From Bacillus rubiinfantis (GTDB lineage: Bacteria > Bacillota > Bacilli > Bacillales > Cytobacillaceae), in assembly GCA_000752035.1 (NCBI GenBank), contig CCFE01000033.1, positions 92,896 to 156,895 of the forward strand: 64,000 bases of DNA. The letters are read 5' to 3'. The notes below the pieces were generated by a model, which was not told the DNA's origin, searched no databases, and saw only the letters and a program-made list of their open reading frames with translations. The first letter of the stretch is position 1; each line of letters begins with the position of its first letter. The position numbers and the translations under genes are program-made. Shown here in pieces: positions 56,252 to 64,000 of the stretch.

Positions 56252-57071
56252 TATTTTTTCCCCTCCAGTTCCAACGAGCTGAAGAAGCAGGTTTTGTTCT
56301 GAGATTGTTCACTAACTCATTAGTGAGGATTTCTTTAAGTTCCTCCGCCTGTAAATCACGATGTAGTTCTCCATTTTTCGTAAGTGATATTCCGCCTGTT
56401 TCCTCGGAAACAACAACAGTGATGCTGTCTGTCACTTCGCTAATCCCCAATGCAGCCCTATGCCTGGTTCCTAATTCTTTTGAAATAAATGGACTCTCGG
56501 ATAGAGGTAGATAACATGCAGCCGCCGCAACATTATTTTTTTGAATAATGACTGCACCATCATGAAGCGGTGTATTTGGGATAAAAATATTGATTAATAG
56601 CTCTGAAGAAATCTTAGAATTTAAGGAAATACCTGTTTCAATATAATCGCTCATCCCGGTTTCCCGCTCAATTGAAATTAACGCACCAATCCTGCGCTTA
56701 GCCATATAATCTGTTGCCTTAAGAATCGCTTCAACAGTTTTCTCTTGACCGTCATCATCAACGGTACTGCTTCGTGAAAAAAACTTTCCTCTTCCTAGTT
56801 GCTCTAGTGCTCTTCTTAGCTCAGGCTGAAAAATAATAATGACTGCAAGAAATCCGTATGTGATGACCTGCTGCATCATCCAACTTAATGTTTCTAAACC
56901 AAAAAAGTCACTGGCTACCCTAACTACAAGTATAACAAGGATCCCTTTTAGTAATTGAACAGCCTTCGTGCCTTTTATCAAATTAATCAACTTGTAGATG
57001 ACATACCATACAAGGAGAATATCAACAATACTCGATACATACTTCCAAAATGTCCAATCCGCAAACGGCAT
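56244..57071 (-). CDS. cdaA: CdaA, membrane diadenylate cyclase
   Basis: A 275-residue protein from MPFADWTFW at 57071 (a longer frame from 57095 is unlikely). Three N-terminal membrane helices precede the DAC domain with both catalytic motifs, DGA in NTPLHDGAVIIQ and RHR in LGTRHRAALG. It makes the essential messenger c-di-AMP. It is the first gene of the operon; a TATAAT-like box lies just upstream in 57096-57215. Confidence 0.96.
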   Translation of the reverse strand: MPFADWTFWKYVSSIVDILLVWYVIYKLINLIKGTKAVQLLKGILVILVVRVASDFFGLETLSWMMQQVITYGFLAVIIIFQPELRRALEQLGRGKFFSRSSTVDDDGQEKTVEAILKATDYMAKRRIGALISIERETGMSDYIETGISLNSKISSELLINIFIPNTPLHDGAVIIQKNNVAAAACYLPLSESPFISKELGTRHRAALGISEVTDSITVVVSEETGGISLTKNGELHRDLQAEELKEILTNELVNNLRTKPASSARWNWRGKNNG

Positions 57072-57164
57072 GGTTTTTCCTCCGTAAATTTGCATTAAAT
57101 ACCTGTTGCACGCAACTCATTTATTATAGCATAAACCTGCTTGTACTTATTAGGTTGTGTTGTT

Positions 57165-57198
57165 TAAAAAAATAAATCACCCATTTTGAGTGATTTAT
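57165..57198 (-). terminator. Terminator of the sigW-rsiW operon
   Basis: ATAAATCACTC and GGTGATTTAT pair on the minus strand, followed by TTTTTTT, 18 bp past the rsiW stop. Confidence 0.85.
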
Positions 57199-57215
57199 AG
57201 TTATTGTACTTCCGA

Positions 57216-57839
57216 CTACTTAAAAAACCCTGTGACCTCATGTGCTGAACGTTTCATTTGATACCAAATCCAGTCGAACATCTCATTTACCTCATCAATT
57301 TCACCCGTCACATGTCCAGCTGAGGCGAGGTATTTTTCGCCATGAATAACCTCACCGTGAATAACAGTCACATTTCCTTGGATTTCGCCCTCTATTTTCA
57401 ATTTTCCGTTGCGCACAACCACATCGCCTTTAACCACTTCCCCTTTAGGGACAATAACGGTATTGTTCTCCACGACAAGATTTTCTTGCTTGGAAACGGA
57501 AAATTCGCGGTCTTGATTCCATGTCGAGAAAAGACTGCCCATCATGAGGACAACGAACAAGGATGCCGCGGATAGTAACGGATGATTTCTCATCATACGC
57601 GCCAGTAAAACTTTCTTTTTTTCTTTTGGCAGGCGCGCTAGGACGTTAACTGTAAAATCTGCTGGGGCTTGCATACTTGAGATACTTTTTACAAAAGCAA
57701 CGGTCTTTTTTAGTTCGTTAAATATAGTTTCGCACTCTTTACAACTTTGGAGGTGCGCTCTTAATATCTGCTCTTCTTCTGAATTAATTTCTTCATCCAG
57801 ATACTGGTGCATCAGTTCAACAATATGGTCTGGACACAT
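57216..57839 (-). CDS. rsiW: RsiW, anti-sigma-W factor
   Basis: A 207-residue protein from ATG 57839 (GAGGTGA seven bases upstream; a start at 57860 inside sigW is less likely). The N-terminal zinc-binding anti-sigma domain shows H-x3-C-x2-C in LRAHLQSCKECE. One membrane helix follows (HPLLSAASLFVVLMMGSLFS), then a bactofilin-like repeat region outside. It holds sigma-W until cleaved by the PrsW/RasP pathway. Confidence 0.93.
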   Translation of the reverse strand: MCPDHIVELMHQYLDEEINSEEEQILRAHLQSCKECETIFNELKKTVAFVKSISSMQAPADFTVNVLARLPKEKKKVLLARMMRNHPLLSAASLFVVLMMGSLFSTWNQDREFSVSKQENLVVENNTVIVPKGEVVKGDVVVRNGKLKIEGEIQGNVTVIHGEVIHGEKYLASAGHVTGEIDEVNEMFDWIWYQMKRSAHEVTGFFK

Positions 57840-57852
57840 AACAGCTTCACCT

Positions 57853-58416
57853 CTACACATACCGTAATTGTTTTCTTAAAGCCTCCCGGCCGCGATGAAT
57901 TCTTGTTTTCACAGTTCCCAAAGGTAAATCAAGAATTTCACTAATTTCATTTAATGATAAATCCTCAATATACTTTAACACGATAGCAGAACGATATTTT
58001 TCAGGGAGTTTCAAGATTTCCTTTTGAACCACTTCCTGCAGTTCCAAGCCTTCTAACTCCTTTTCGGGGAGAGGTGTGTTAGCTGGAATTTGAGAATACA
58101 TGGTAAGCCCCTCTGAACCAGCTACTTCTGCATCTAAATAATAATCAGGTTTTTTCTTCCGCAGCCTGTCAATACATAAATTTGTTGCAATGCGAAACAG
58201 CCATGTAGAGAATTTTAATTCCTGATTAAATGATCGGATATTTACATATGCCCGAAGAAACGTTTCTTGGGCAATATCTTCTGCTTCATGGCGGTTTCCC
58301 AACATTCGAAAGCAGAGCTGATAAACACTGTTCTTATAGATTTCTACAATTTCCCCAAATGCATCTTGATCGCCTTTGATTACTTGTTTTATTCTCTTTT
58401 TTACAATAGTTTCCAT
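57853..58416 (-). CDS. sigW: ECF sigma factor SigW
   Basis: A 187-residue ECF sigma factor. Region 2 is RHEAEDIAQETFLRAYVNIR (about 42-61) and region 4 is LSLNEISEILDLPLGTVKTR (about 149-168). SigW controls cell-envelope stress and antimicrobial resistance genes. It is followed 13 bp on by rsiW and preceded by its own sigma-W promoter. Confidence 0.96.
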   Translation of the reverse strand: METIVKKRIKQVIKGDQDAFGEIVEIYKNSVYQLCFRMLGNRHEAEDIAQETFLRAYVNIRSFNQELKFSTWLFRIATNLCIDRLRKKKPDYYLDAEVAGSEGLTMYSQIPANTPLPEKELEGLELQEVVQKEILKLPEKYRSAIVLKYIEDLSLNEISEILDLPLGTVKTRIHRGREALRKQLRYV

Positions 58417-58451
58417 ACAGTTCCTTCAGCTCCAATGCCGCTATCCGATAA

Positions 58452-58477
58452 TACGATTCGGTAGCAAAAAGGTTTCG
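58452..58477 (-). promoter_or_regulatory. Sigma-W autoregulatory promoter
   Basis: On the minus strand cGAAAC (58477-58472) and CGTA (58455-58452) are separated by 16 bp, matching the sigma-W consensus TGAAAC-N16-CGTA. It lies 35 bp upstream of sigW. Confidence 0.85.
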
Positions 58478-58577
58478 TTTATAACGAAATTTTGGACTCA
58501 TTCCCTTTTATTTTAGCAAAAACTTGCTAAATACTGTTAATAATTATTTGATGAAAAAGGGAGTAACGGGGTATTAT

Positions 58578-59477
58578 CTATAATAGTTTTTCGCCAAATA
58601 GGGATCCCATGAGACTAACTGCAATGGATGCTGTCCGATTTTTTTCATCTAAAATAGGGTTTACTTCTACAAATTCTGCAGAAGTGATTAGCTCTGCCTC
58701 CGCTAACATTTCCATCGCCAAATGGCTTTCCCGATAACTTATTCCACCAAAGACAGGTGTTCCCACTCCAGGACACTCACTAGGGTCTAACGCATCTAAA
58801 TCCAATGATAAATGGACACCATCGGTCCTTTCCTTTAGGTAAGTAATTGTTTCCTCCATTACTTTCGTCATACCTAGACGGTCTATTTCATGCATGGTGT
58901 ATACTTTTATCCCTTTTTCCTTTATTAACGCCTTTTCGCCATCATCTAGCGAGCGCGCTCCAATAATAATGATATTTTCCGCCTTAATTTTTGGGGAGTA
59001 TTCACCTATTTCTAGTAGCAGCTGATGTCCCAACCCTAAACTGACTGCCAATGGCATTCCATGAATATTTCCGGAAGGACTCGTTTCCGCGGTATTAAGA
59101 TCACCATGAGCATCATACCATATTACTCCTAGATTCTTATAATGCTTGGCAACTCCTGCTAATGTTCCTATTGCAATACTATGATCGCCGCCAAGCACCA
59201 GTGGAAATGCACCGGATTGAATCACTTCATCAACCTTTTTGGCTAATAAGGTATTCTTTTCAGCAACTAAATGTAAGTTTCTGAGCCGTGAATCCTGATC
59301 AACCGTGACTTCTGGCCGGCCGATTGCGATGTCACCTAAATCATGAATCTGATTAAACAATGGGGCTAACCGTTCATTAATGCCTGCATAACGTATCGCA
59401 CTTGGCCCCATATCAACACCCCGTCGCAATTGGCCTAAGTCCATCGGCATTCCAATAATAGCAAGTTTCCTCTCCAC
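58578..59477 (-). CDS. rocF: Arginase
   Basis: A 299-residue arginase hydrolysing arginine to ornithine and urea. Manganese ligands are visible in LGGDHSIAIG (about 96), WYDAHGDLN (about 119) and LSLDLDALDPS (about 224-234). The start is GTG 59477 behind AGGGGGA. It sits between sigW and mbl as an apparently single transcript. Confidence 0.96.
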   Translation of the reverse strand: MERKLAIIGMPMDLGQLRRGVDMGPSAIRYAGINERLAPLFNQIHDLGDIAIGRPEVTVDQDSRLRNLHLVAEKNTLLAKKVDEVIQSGAFPLVLGGDHSIAIGTLAGVAKHYKNLGVIWYDAHGDLNTAETSPSGNIHGMPLAVSLGLGHQLLLEIGEYSPKIKAENIIIIGARSLDDGEKALIKEKGIKVYTMHEIDRLGMTKVMEETITYLKERTDGVHLSLDLDALDPSECPGVGTPVFGGISYRESHLAMEMLAEAELITSAEFVEVNPILDEKNRTASIAVSLMGSLFGEKLL

Positions 59478-59575
59478 AAAAAATCCCCCTATTGTTTTTT
59501 CCTTTATTGTACCTGCTATTGTTGGAGTGACTCAACATAGAAAAGCAAAAGGGGCTTGGTCATCGCCGTACAAAT

Positions 59576-59690
59576 TGGAGGGACTTCGACTGAGATAAAG
59601 GAAACACGATGAACGTAGTGAATCGATGTTGACTTATCGTAGGGAGGAGTCTTGAAATTTGCTAGGCGATAGCCACTTGAGCTAGACAAA
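59576..59690. repeat. Dispersed Bacillaceae repeat (copy A)
   Basis: GACTGAGATAAAGGAAACAC and AATCGATGTTGACTTATCGT recur in inverted orientation at 63772-63828, with similar flanks (GGAGGG before, AGCTAGACA after). The two copies differ mainly in about 15 central bases. Such intergenic repeats are common in Bacillus-group genomes. Confidence 0.75.
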
Positions 59691-59735
59691 CTGGACAAAA
59701 GCCTGTATAGTTATACGTTTTTTCTGTTTTTTGTA

Positions 59736-59780
59736 AAAAAAACGTCCAATGAGTCTATGGACTTCATTGGACGTTTTATA
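59736..59780 (-). terminator. Terminator of mbl
   Basis: ACGTCCAATGA and TCATTGGACGT form an 11-bp perfect stem followed by TTTTTTT on the minus strand, directly after the mbl stop. Confidence 0.9.
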
Positions 59781-59781
59781 A

Positions 59782-60783
59782 TTAACCTAATTTACGACTA
59801 GGAATTTTGTCAATGTTATCAAGCATGATACCGGTTCCGATTGCAACACAATCCATTGGATTATCAGCAACGAGTACAGGAACTTTCAACTCCTCTGCCA
59901 GAAGCATGTCAATGCCATGCAATAAAGCTCCGCCTCCGGTTAGAATCACGCCGCGGTCAATAATGTCGGCGGAAAGTTCTGGCGGTGTACGCTCAAGTAC
60001 ACTTTTAGCCGCTTGTACAATAACTGCTACAGGTTCGCGCAATGCCTGTTCAATTTCTTCAGAGCGGACGGTAATCGTACGTGGCAAACCGCTAACCATA
60101 TCACGTCCACGGATTTCCATTTCCTCAGAGCGTGATCCTGGAAAAACTGTTCCAATATTAATTTTGATATTCTCAGATGTGCGTTCTCCGATTAGGAGCT
60201 TATACTCGCGCTTAATATAATTTAAAATCTCCGTATCGAACTTATCACCGGCCATTTTAATGGAGGAAGACGTCACGATATCGCCCATTGAGAGTACTGC
60301 AACATCTGTTGTTCCTCCTCCAATATCAACAACCATATTCCCGCTTGGCTGGAAGATATCCATCCCGGCACCGATAGCAGCAACTTTCGGTTCCTCTTCT
60401 AAATACACCTTTTTACCGCCACTCTTTTCGGCGGCTTCTCGTATTGCCTTTTGCTCAACACTGGTAATATTTGTTGGACAGCAGATTAAAATTCGCGGTT
60501 TTGATAAAAATCCCTTTACATTCAACTTATTAATAAAATGCTTTAACATCGCTTCTGTGACATCAAAGTCCGCAATGACGCCATCTTTTAATGGGCGAAT
60601 CGCAACGATATTGCCCGGAGTACGTCCAACCATTCGACGTGCTTCTTCGCCAACCGCAAGTACCCGGTTGGTGTTTTTGTCTATTGCAACTACAGAAGGC
60701 TCATTCAATACAATTCCTCGGCCTTTAACGTGGATTAGTACGTTAGCCGTCCCTAAATCAATCCCAATATCCCTTGCAAACAT
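59782..60783 (-). CDS. mbl: Mbl, MreB-like actin of the cell-wall machinery
   Basis: A 333-residue bacterial actin. Phosphate 1 is DIGIDLGTANVLIHVKGRGI (residues 5-24), phosphate 2 is MVVDIGGGTTDVAVLS and the adenosine site is GVILTGGGALLHG. It is called Mbl rather than MreB because it lies beside spoIIID, as in B. subtilis, not with mreCD. It guides lateral wall synthesis at the membrane. Confidence 0.94.
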   Translation of the reverse strand: MFARDIGIDLGTANVLIHVKGRGIVLNEPSVVAIDKNTNRVLAVGEEARRMVGRTPGNIVAIRPLKDGVIADFDVTEAMLKHFINKLNVKGFLSKPRILICCPTNITSVEQKAIREAAEKSGGKKVYLEEEPKVAAIGAGMDIFQPSGNMVVDIGGGTTDVAVLSMGDIVTSSSIKMAGDKFDTEILNYIKREYKLLIGERTSENIKINIGTVFPGSRSEEMEIRGRDMVSGLPRTITVRSEEIEQALREPVAVIVQAAKSVLERTPPELSADIIDRGVILTGGGALLHGIDMLLAEELKVPVLVADNPMDCVAIGTGIMLDNIDKIPSRKLG

Positions 60784-60958
60784 TCTCTATTCTTTCCTCC
60801 TCGGAAGATTCCACATACTTTTCCTAATTGTTTATTTTACCATATCCAATGCAATTCACATAACATTTTCGGGTAAAAGTTGTAAACTTTTGATGAATAC
60901 TGTCGGAATCGGAGGATTTAAGAATCTTAAATATTTTTTTACCAGAGAAGGCTATATG

Positions 60959-61234
60959 CTATTTATTTACCGCCTCCCCCTCCTTTTCTTCTTTCTGATA
61001 CTTCATCTTTGTTGCTTCCCCACCCCTTAAGTGACGAATTGATTTATGATAATCTAATATTTCCTTGACCTCGTTTGCAAGCTCAGGATTAATCTCAGGA
61101 AGTCTCTCAGTTAAATCCTTATGGACTGTACTTTTGGATACGCCAAACTCCTTCGCAATGACGCGAACCGTTTTTCTCGTCTCCACGATATACTTTCCAA
61201 TCTTGATAGTCCTCTCTTTGATGTAATCGTGCAC
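60959..61234 (-). CDS. spoIIID: SpoIIID, mother-cell sporulation regulator
   Basis: A 91-residue protein from GTG 61234, with AGGGAGGGC upstream; the longer frame to 61312 is not coding. Nearly the whole sequence, starting HDYIKERTIKIGKYIVE and with the helix-turn-helix TVRVIAKEFGVSKSTVHKDL, matches SpoIIID, which acts with sigma-E in the mother cell. It marks the organism as an endospore former. mbl follows downstream. Confidence 0.97.
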   Translation of the reverse strand: MHDYIKERTIKIGKYIVETRKTVRVIAKEFGVSKSTVHKDLTERLPEINPELANEVKEILDYHKSIRHLRGGEATKMKYQKEEKEGEAVNK

Positions 61235-61328
61235 ACTCTCGCCCTCCCTAAATTGGATGTGGAGTGTGAAATGAGACTCGCTTATCACTATGACCAAATA
61301 CTGCATCCGCATGGTGGTGACATTTAAA

Positions 61329-61401
61329 TGGTGTCAGGCACCACAAAAAGACAGTTGTCCATATGGGACGGACATTATCTCAAAATGGGTGTCAGGCACT
61401 A
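61329..61401. repeat. Dispersed repeat flanked by GTGTCAGGCAC
   Basis: GGTGTCAGGCACCAC (61330-61344) and GGTGTCAGGCACTAT bound a 70-bp unit containing GACAGTTGTCCATATGGGAC. The unit closely resembles an abundant intergenic repeat known from Bacillus/Neobacillus genomes. The rest of 61402-61600 shows no gene. Confidence 0.65.
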
Positions 61402-61600
61402 TGCGGCAGAAAGATTTCCTTTCTGTATCATACGATGAATAATCATGTCCCCAACTGAATTTCCCGCATCTTCAAACGACTCCTCACCTCAAACACTCTC
61501 TTTGTAAAGGTTTGTATTCATTGTATTAGCTTGGATATAGGTTTATGCACAAAATACACAAACAGGACATAATATGCATCAATATTTGGAAAATATTATT

Positions 61601-61631
61601 AAAAAAAGACTAGGAAACGATGTCCTAGTCT
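61601..61631 (-). terminator. Terminator of fabZ
   Basis: GACTAGGA and TCCTAGTC pair on the minus strand, followed by TTTTTTT. Confidence 0.9.
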
Positions 61632-61649
61632 CATTGTCTTCATATAACC

Positions 61650-62081
61650 CTACTTTTTTTCGCCAAGGGCAAAAGTAATTTCCGCCTCACAGACGAGTTC
61701 TCCGTCAACAGTTGCCACGGCTTTTCCTTTACCAATTGGGCCGCGAAGCCGCACCATTTCAACTTCTAGACGAAGCTGATCACCAGGTTTAACTTGCTTT
61801 TTAAAGCGGCAACCGTCAATTCCAGCAAAAAAGGCTAAACGTCCGCGGTTCTCTTCCTTTTTTAACACTGCAACCGCGCCTACTTGGGCAAGTGCCTCTA
61901 CAATTAAAACACCTGGCATGACAGGATAATCTGGAAAGTGCCCATTAAAAAACTCCTCATTTGCTGAGACATTCTTAATTCCTACGGCTCGTTTTCCTTC
62001 TTCTACTTCTAAAATTCTGTCCACCAGTAAAAACGGATAGCGATGGGGGATAATTTCTTTAATTTGCTGAATATCAAGCAT
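61650..62081 (-). CDS. fabZ: 3-hydroxyacyl-ACP dehydratase FabZ
   Basis: A 143-residue hot-dog-fold dehydratase of fatty-acid elongation. It shows HRYPFLLVDRILEVE at the N-terminus, catalytic His in FNGHFPDYPVMPGVLIVEAL and the Glu of VEALAQ. Length is standard, and it is followed by its own terminator. Confidence 0.97.
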   Translation of the reverse strand: MLDIQQIKEIIPHRYPFLLVDRILEVEEGKRAVGIKNVSANEEFFNGHFPDYPVMPGVLIVEALAQVGAVAVLKKEENRGRLAFFAGIDGCRFKKQVKPGDQLRLEVEMVRLRGPIGKGKAVATVDGELVCEAEITFALGEKK

Positions 62082-62144
62082 AAATTTAGTACCTCCTATT
62101 AAGATTAAGTCATAACTACATTTTACTACTAATAGACGATAAAA

Positions 62145-62170
62145 GGGAAGGACTGTTGCCGTCCTTCCCC
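62145..62170 (-). terminator. Terminator after the EpuA-like gene
   Basis: GGGGAAGGAC and GTCCTTCCC pair on the minus strand before TTTTATC. Confidence 0.85.
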
Positions 62171-62172
62171 AT

Positions 62173-62457
62173 TTATTTTTCCTTTTCGACTAAATCATCA
62201 ATATGTGTCCAAGTAGATACTTTAAATACATCTGTAACCTTGCCACCGCCTAGCAAACTATAGCCAACAACCGCTCCAACTGTTACACTTATGAACACAA
62301 AAATTATCAACAATACTAATCTAAGCCATATTGGAATTAGCCTTATTCGGACTCTTTTCTCCCGTACTTCGGAATTCTCCTGACCAATCTGATCTTTTTT
62401 CTTTTTATATTCTTCCCTTTTGATTACTTTTTCCTGATTAGGATTATTTAAAGCCAT
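62173..62457 (-). CDS. EpuA-family small membrane protein (annotated RNA polymerase beta-like)
   Basis: A 94-residue protein with a basic cytoplasmic N-terminus (about 40 residues), one membrane helix (WLRLVLLIIFVFISVTVGAV) and a short outer tail containing WTHIDDLVEKE. This matches the EpuA family, often listed as an RNA polymerase subunit beta-like protein in Bacillus and found near fabZ. Its true role is unclear. Confidence 0.8.
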   Translation of the reverse strand: MALNNPNQEKVIKREEYKKKKDQIGQENSEVREKRVRIRLIPIWLRLVLLIIFVFISVTVGAVVGYSLLGGGKVTDVFKVSTWTHIDDLVEKEK

Positions 62458-62611
62458 TACATATTCCCCTTTTGCCTGTTTTCCCCTTGATATGCTGTTT
62501 ATCCTAATATTTAAAATTGTTACCTTTTATTATAACCATCTTTTCACAAGTCTCATATAATTTTCTTTATTATTTCTTTATTAAAAGTAAAAAATGGCAA
62601 AATAAGAATAT

Positions 62612-62646
62612 AAAAAAGCAAGAGAAGAATTCTTCTCTTGCTTTTA
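62612..62646 (-). terminator. Terminator of the tRNA operon
   Basis: A perfect 12-bp stem, GCAAGAGAAGAA / TTCTTCTCTTGC, followed by TTTTTT on the minus strand, just past tRNA-Lys. Confidence 0.92.
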
Positions 62647-62719
62647 TGAGCCATGAAGGACTCGAACCTTCGACCCTCTGATTAAAAGTCAGATGCTCTA
62701 CCGACTGAGCTAATGGCTC
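62647..62719 (-). tRNA. tRNA-Lys (TTT)
   Basis: A 73-nt cloverleaf with GAGCCAT acceptor pairing, TTCGAGTCC T-loop and anticodon TTT in a CTTTTAA loop. Confidence 0.97.
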
Positions 62720-62792
62720 AGTTAATGCATACACTATCTCTTCACATTTTGCACAAAATTCACTAAAAATATTCAGAGATACAAGAATATGG

Positions 62793-62864
62793 CTGGGCTA
62801 GCAGGATTCGAACCTACGAATGACGGAGTCAAAGTCCGTTGCCTTACCGCTTGGCTATAGCCCA
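62793..62864 (-). tRNA. tRNA-Gln (TTG)
   Basis: A 72-nt cloverleaf with TGGGCTA acceptor, GGTTCGAATCC T-arm and anticodon TTG in a CTTTGAC loop. Confidence 0.97.
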
Positions 62865-62912
62865 ATATTAACTTATTAATAGTTTGTCCAAAAATATAAT
62901 AAATATGTATGG

Positions 62913-62994
62913 TGGAGGGGGACGGATTCGAACCGCCGAACCCTGAGGGAGCGGATTTACAGTCCGCCGCGTTTAGCCACTTCGCTACCCCTCC
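62913..62994 (-). tRNA. tRNA-Tyr (GTA)
   Basis: An 82-nt class II tRNA with long variable arm, GGAGGGG acceptor and anticodon GTA. Confidence 0.97.
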
Positions 62995-63002
62995 AACAAT
63001 GA

Positions 63003-63075
<73 letters not shown>

Positions 63076-63101
63076 ATATAGTTTGAGAAAGCATAATATG
63101 G

Positions 63102-63174
63102 TGGAGGATGACGGGATCGAACCGCCGACCCTCTGCTTGTAAGGCAGATGCTCTCCCAGCTGAGCTAATCCTCC
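63102..63174 (-). tRNA. tRNA-Val (TAC)
   Basis: A 73-nt cloverleaf with GGAGGAT acceptor and anticodon TAC in a CTTACAA loop. Confidence 0.97.
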
Positions 63175-63181
63175 ATTATGA

Positions 63182-63253
63182 TGACCCCTACGGGATTCGA
63201 ACCCGTGTTACCGCCGTGAAAGGGCGGTGTCTTAACCGCTTGACCAAGGGGCC
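63182..63253 (-). tRNA. tRNA-Glu (TTC)
   Basis: A 72-nt cloverleaf with GGCCCCT acceptor and anticodon TTC in a CTTTCAC loop. Confidence 0.97.
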
Positions 63254-63270
63254 ACTATCAAAACTATAAA

Positions 63271-63343
63271 AGCTCCCAAGCGGGCTCGAACCGCTGACCT
63301 CTTCCTTACCATGGAAGTGCTCTACCTACTGAGCTATGGAAGC
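63271..63343 (-). tRNA. tRNA-Thr (GGT)
   Basis: A 73-nt cloverleaf with GCTTCCA acceptor (one G-U pair) and anticodon GGT in an ATGGTAA loop. Confidence 0.95.
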
Positions 63344-63374
63344 AAATTATTAATTATTATAGACATAAAAATGG

Positions 63375-63446
63375 CTCCGCAGGTAGGATTCGAACCTACG
63401 ACCGATCGGTTAACAGCCGATAGCTCTACCACTGAGCTACTGCGGA
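63375..63446 (-). tRNA. tRNA-Asn (GTT)
   Basis: A 72-nt cloverleaf with TCCGCAG acceptor and anticodon GTT in a CTGTTAA loop. Confidence 0.97.
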
Positions 63447-63456
63447 ACAATACAAT

Positions 63457-63578
<122 letters not shown>

Positions 63579-63697
63579 AGTTGACACTATCTTATTATAG
63601 TGTTTTTATTATATTTGTCAAGGGAAAATTAAATTTTTCATTCCCTCAAAACTAGATAATGCAGAAGAAGTTCCATTGAAGAACGAGTATACTTATT

Positions 63698-63870
63698 AAG
63701 CGGACGCTTCCGCTTTTCGTTTATTGTCTAGCTGCAGCGTCCAGCAACTAGTGTCTTTCGGTCCTTTCCCTACGATAAGTCAACATCGAATCGCTAACGC
63801 TCTTCGTGTTTCCTTTATCTCAGTCAATGCCCTCCAAGCCATACGTTGCTAAGCGGACGCTTCCGCTTTT
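63698..63870. repeat. Dispersed repeat (copy B) in the 23S-5S spacer
   Basis: AAGCGGACGCTTCCGCTTTT occurs at both edges (63698-63717 and 63851-63870) and is itself palindromic. The centre (63727-63837) is an inverted copy of the repeat at 59576-59690. It enlarges the 23S-5S spacer to about 300 bp. Confidence 0.75.
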
Positions 63871-63876
63871 CTATTT

Positions 63877-64000
<124 letters not shown>

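Noticed and set aside
59782..60783. mreB
   Set aside because: The neighbour is spoIIID and there is no mreC/mreD, so mbl is the better name.
60959..61312. Long 117-residue form of SpoIIID
   Set aside because: The first 26 residues do not match the family; GTG 61234 has a strong ribosome site and gives the normal length.

Overview
The window is from a low-GC Bacillaceae chromosome, of Bacillus/Neobacillus type. Evidence is the core block on the right (glmS with its ribozyme leader, cdaA-cdaR-glmM, sigW-rsiW, rocF, mbl, spoIIID, fabZ) followed by a dense tRNA/5S/23S cluster. Nearly all core genes are on the minus strand.

Layout. (1) 1-5.4 kb: the end of a MerR-type gene, a type III toxin-antitoxin locus (two 48-nt RNA repeats, terminator, ToxN/AbiQ-like toxin), a HEPN-like gene, a decayed HExxH gene, and much non-coding DNA with decayed, repeated sequence and Tn7-end-like motifs. 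(2) 5.4-8.4 kb: an IS21-family element with a 6-bp target duplication that splits a HEPN-like gene. (3) 8.6-13.3 kb: a complete qatABCD anti-phage operon. (4) 13.5-20.5 kb: a Tn7-like transposition module, tnsA-tnsB-tnsC-tniQ(tnsD), with a serine resolvase just upstream of tnsA. (5) 20.8-33.8 kb: small cargo genes, including several PD-(D/E)XK nucleases, an Avd-like four-helix-bundle pair, a RecA-like protein with a degenerate P-loop, and a plasmid-like helicase/XRE/ParM/ParR block with a structured 1-kb non-coding region; a Shedu-like gene closes it. (6) 33.9-48.0 kb: a full type I BREX operon with a DUF2971 gene inserted between pglX and pglZ. (7) 48.2-51.3 kb: a broken nuclease gene, an XRE regulator, a frameshifted small HTH gene and the Tn7-like right end, which lies about 64 bp past the glmS stop codon. 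(8) 51.3-64 kb: conserved core genes, eight tRNAs, 5S and the 3' end of 23S rRNA.

Interpretation. A Tn7-like element using TniQ/TnsD has inserted at attTn7 behind glmS and carries a defence island (Qat, BREX, Shedu-like, toxin-antitoxin, assorted nucleases). Partial duplicate ends about 46 kb apart suggest that attTn7 has been hit more than once. The left end of the present element could not be fixed. The most unusual signal is that TnsA appears to lack its catalytic Asp (Thr in its place, Glu and Lys kept) while a resolvase gene and a res-like inverted motif array sit directly upstream. This suggests a switch from cut-and-paste to replicative transposition with cointegrate resolution.
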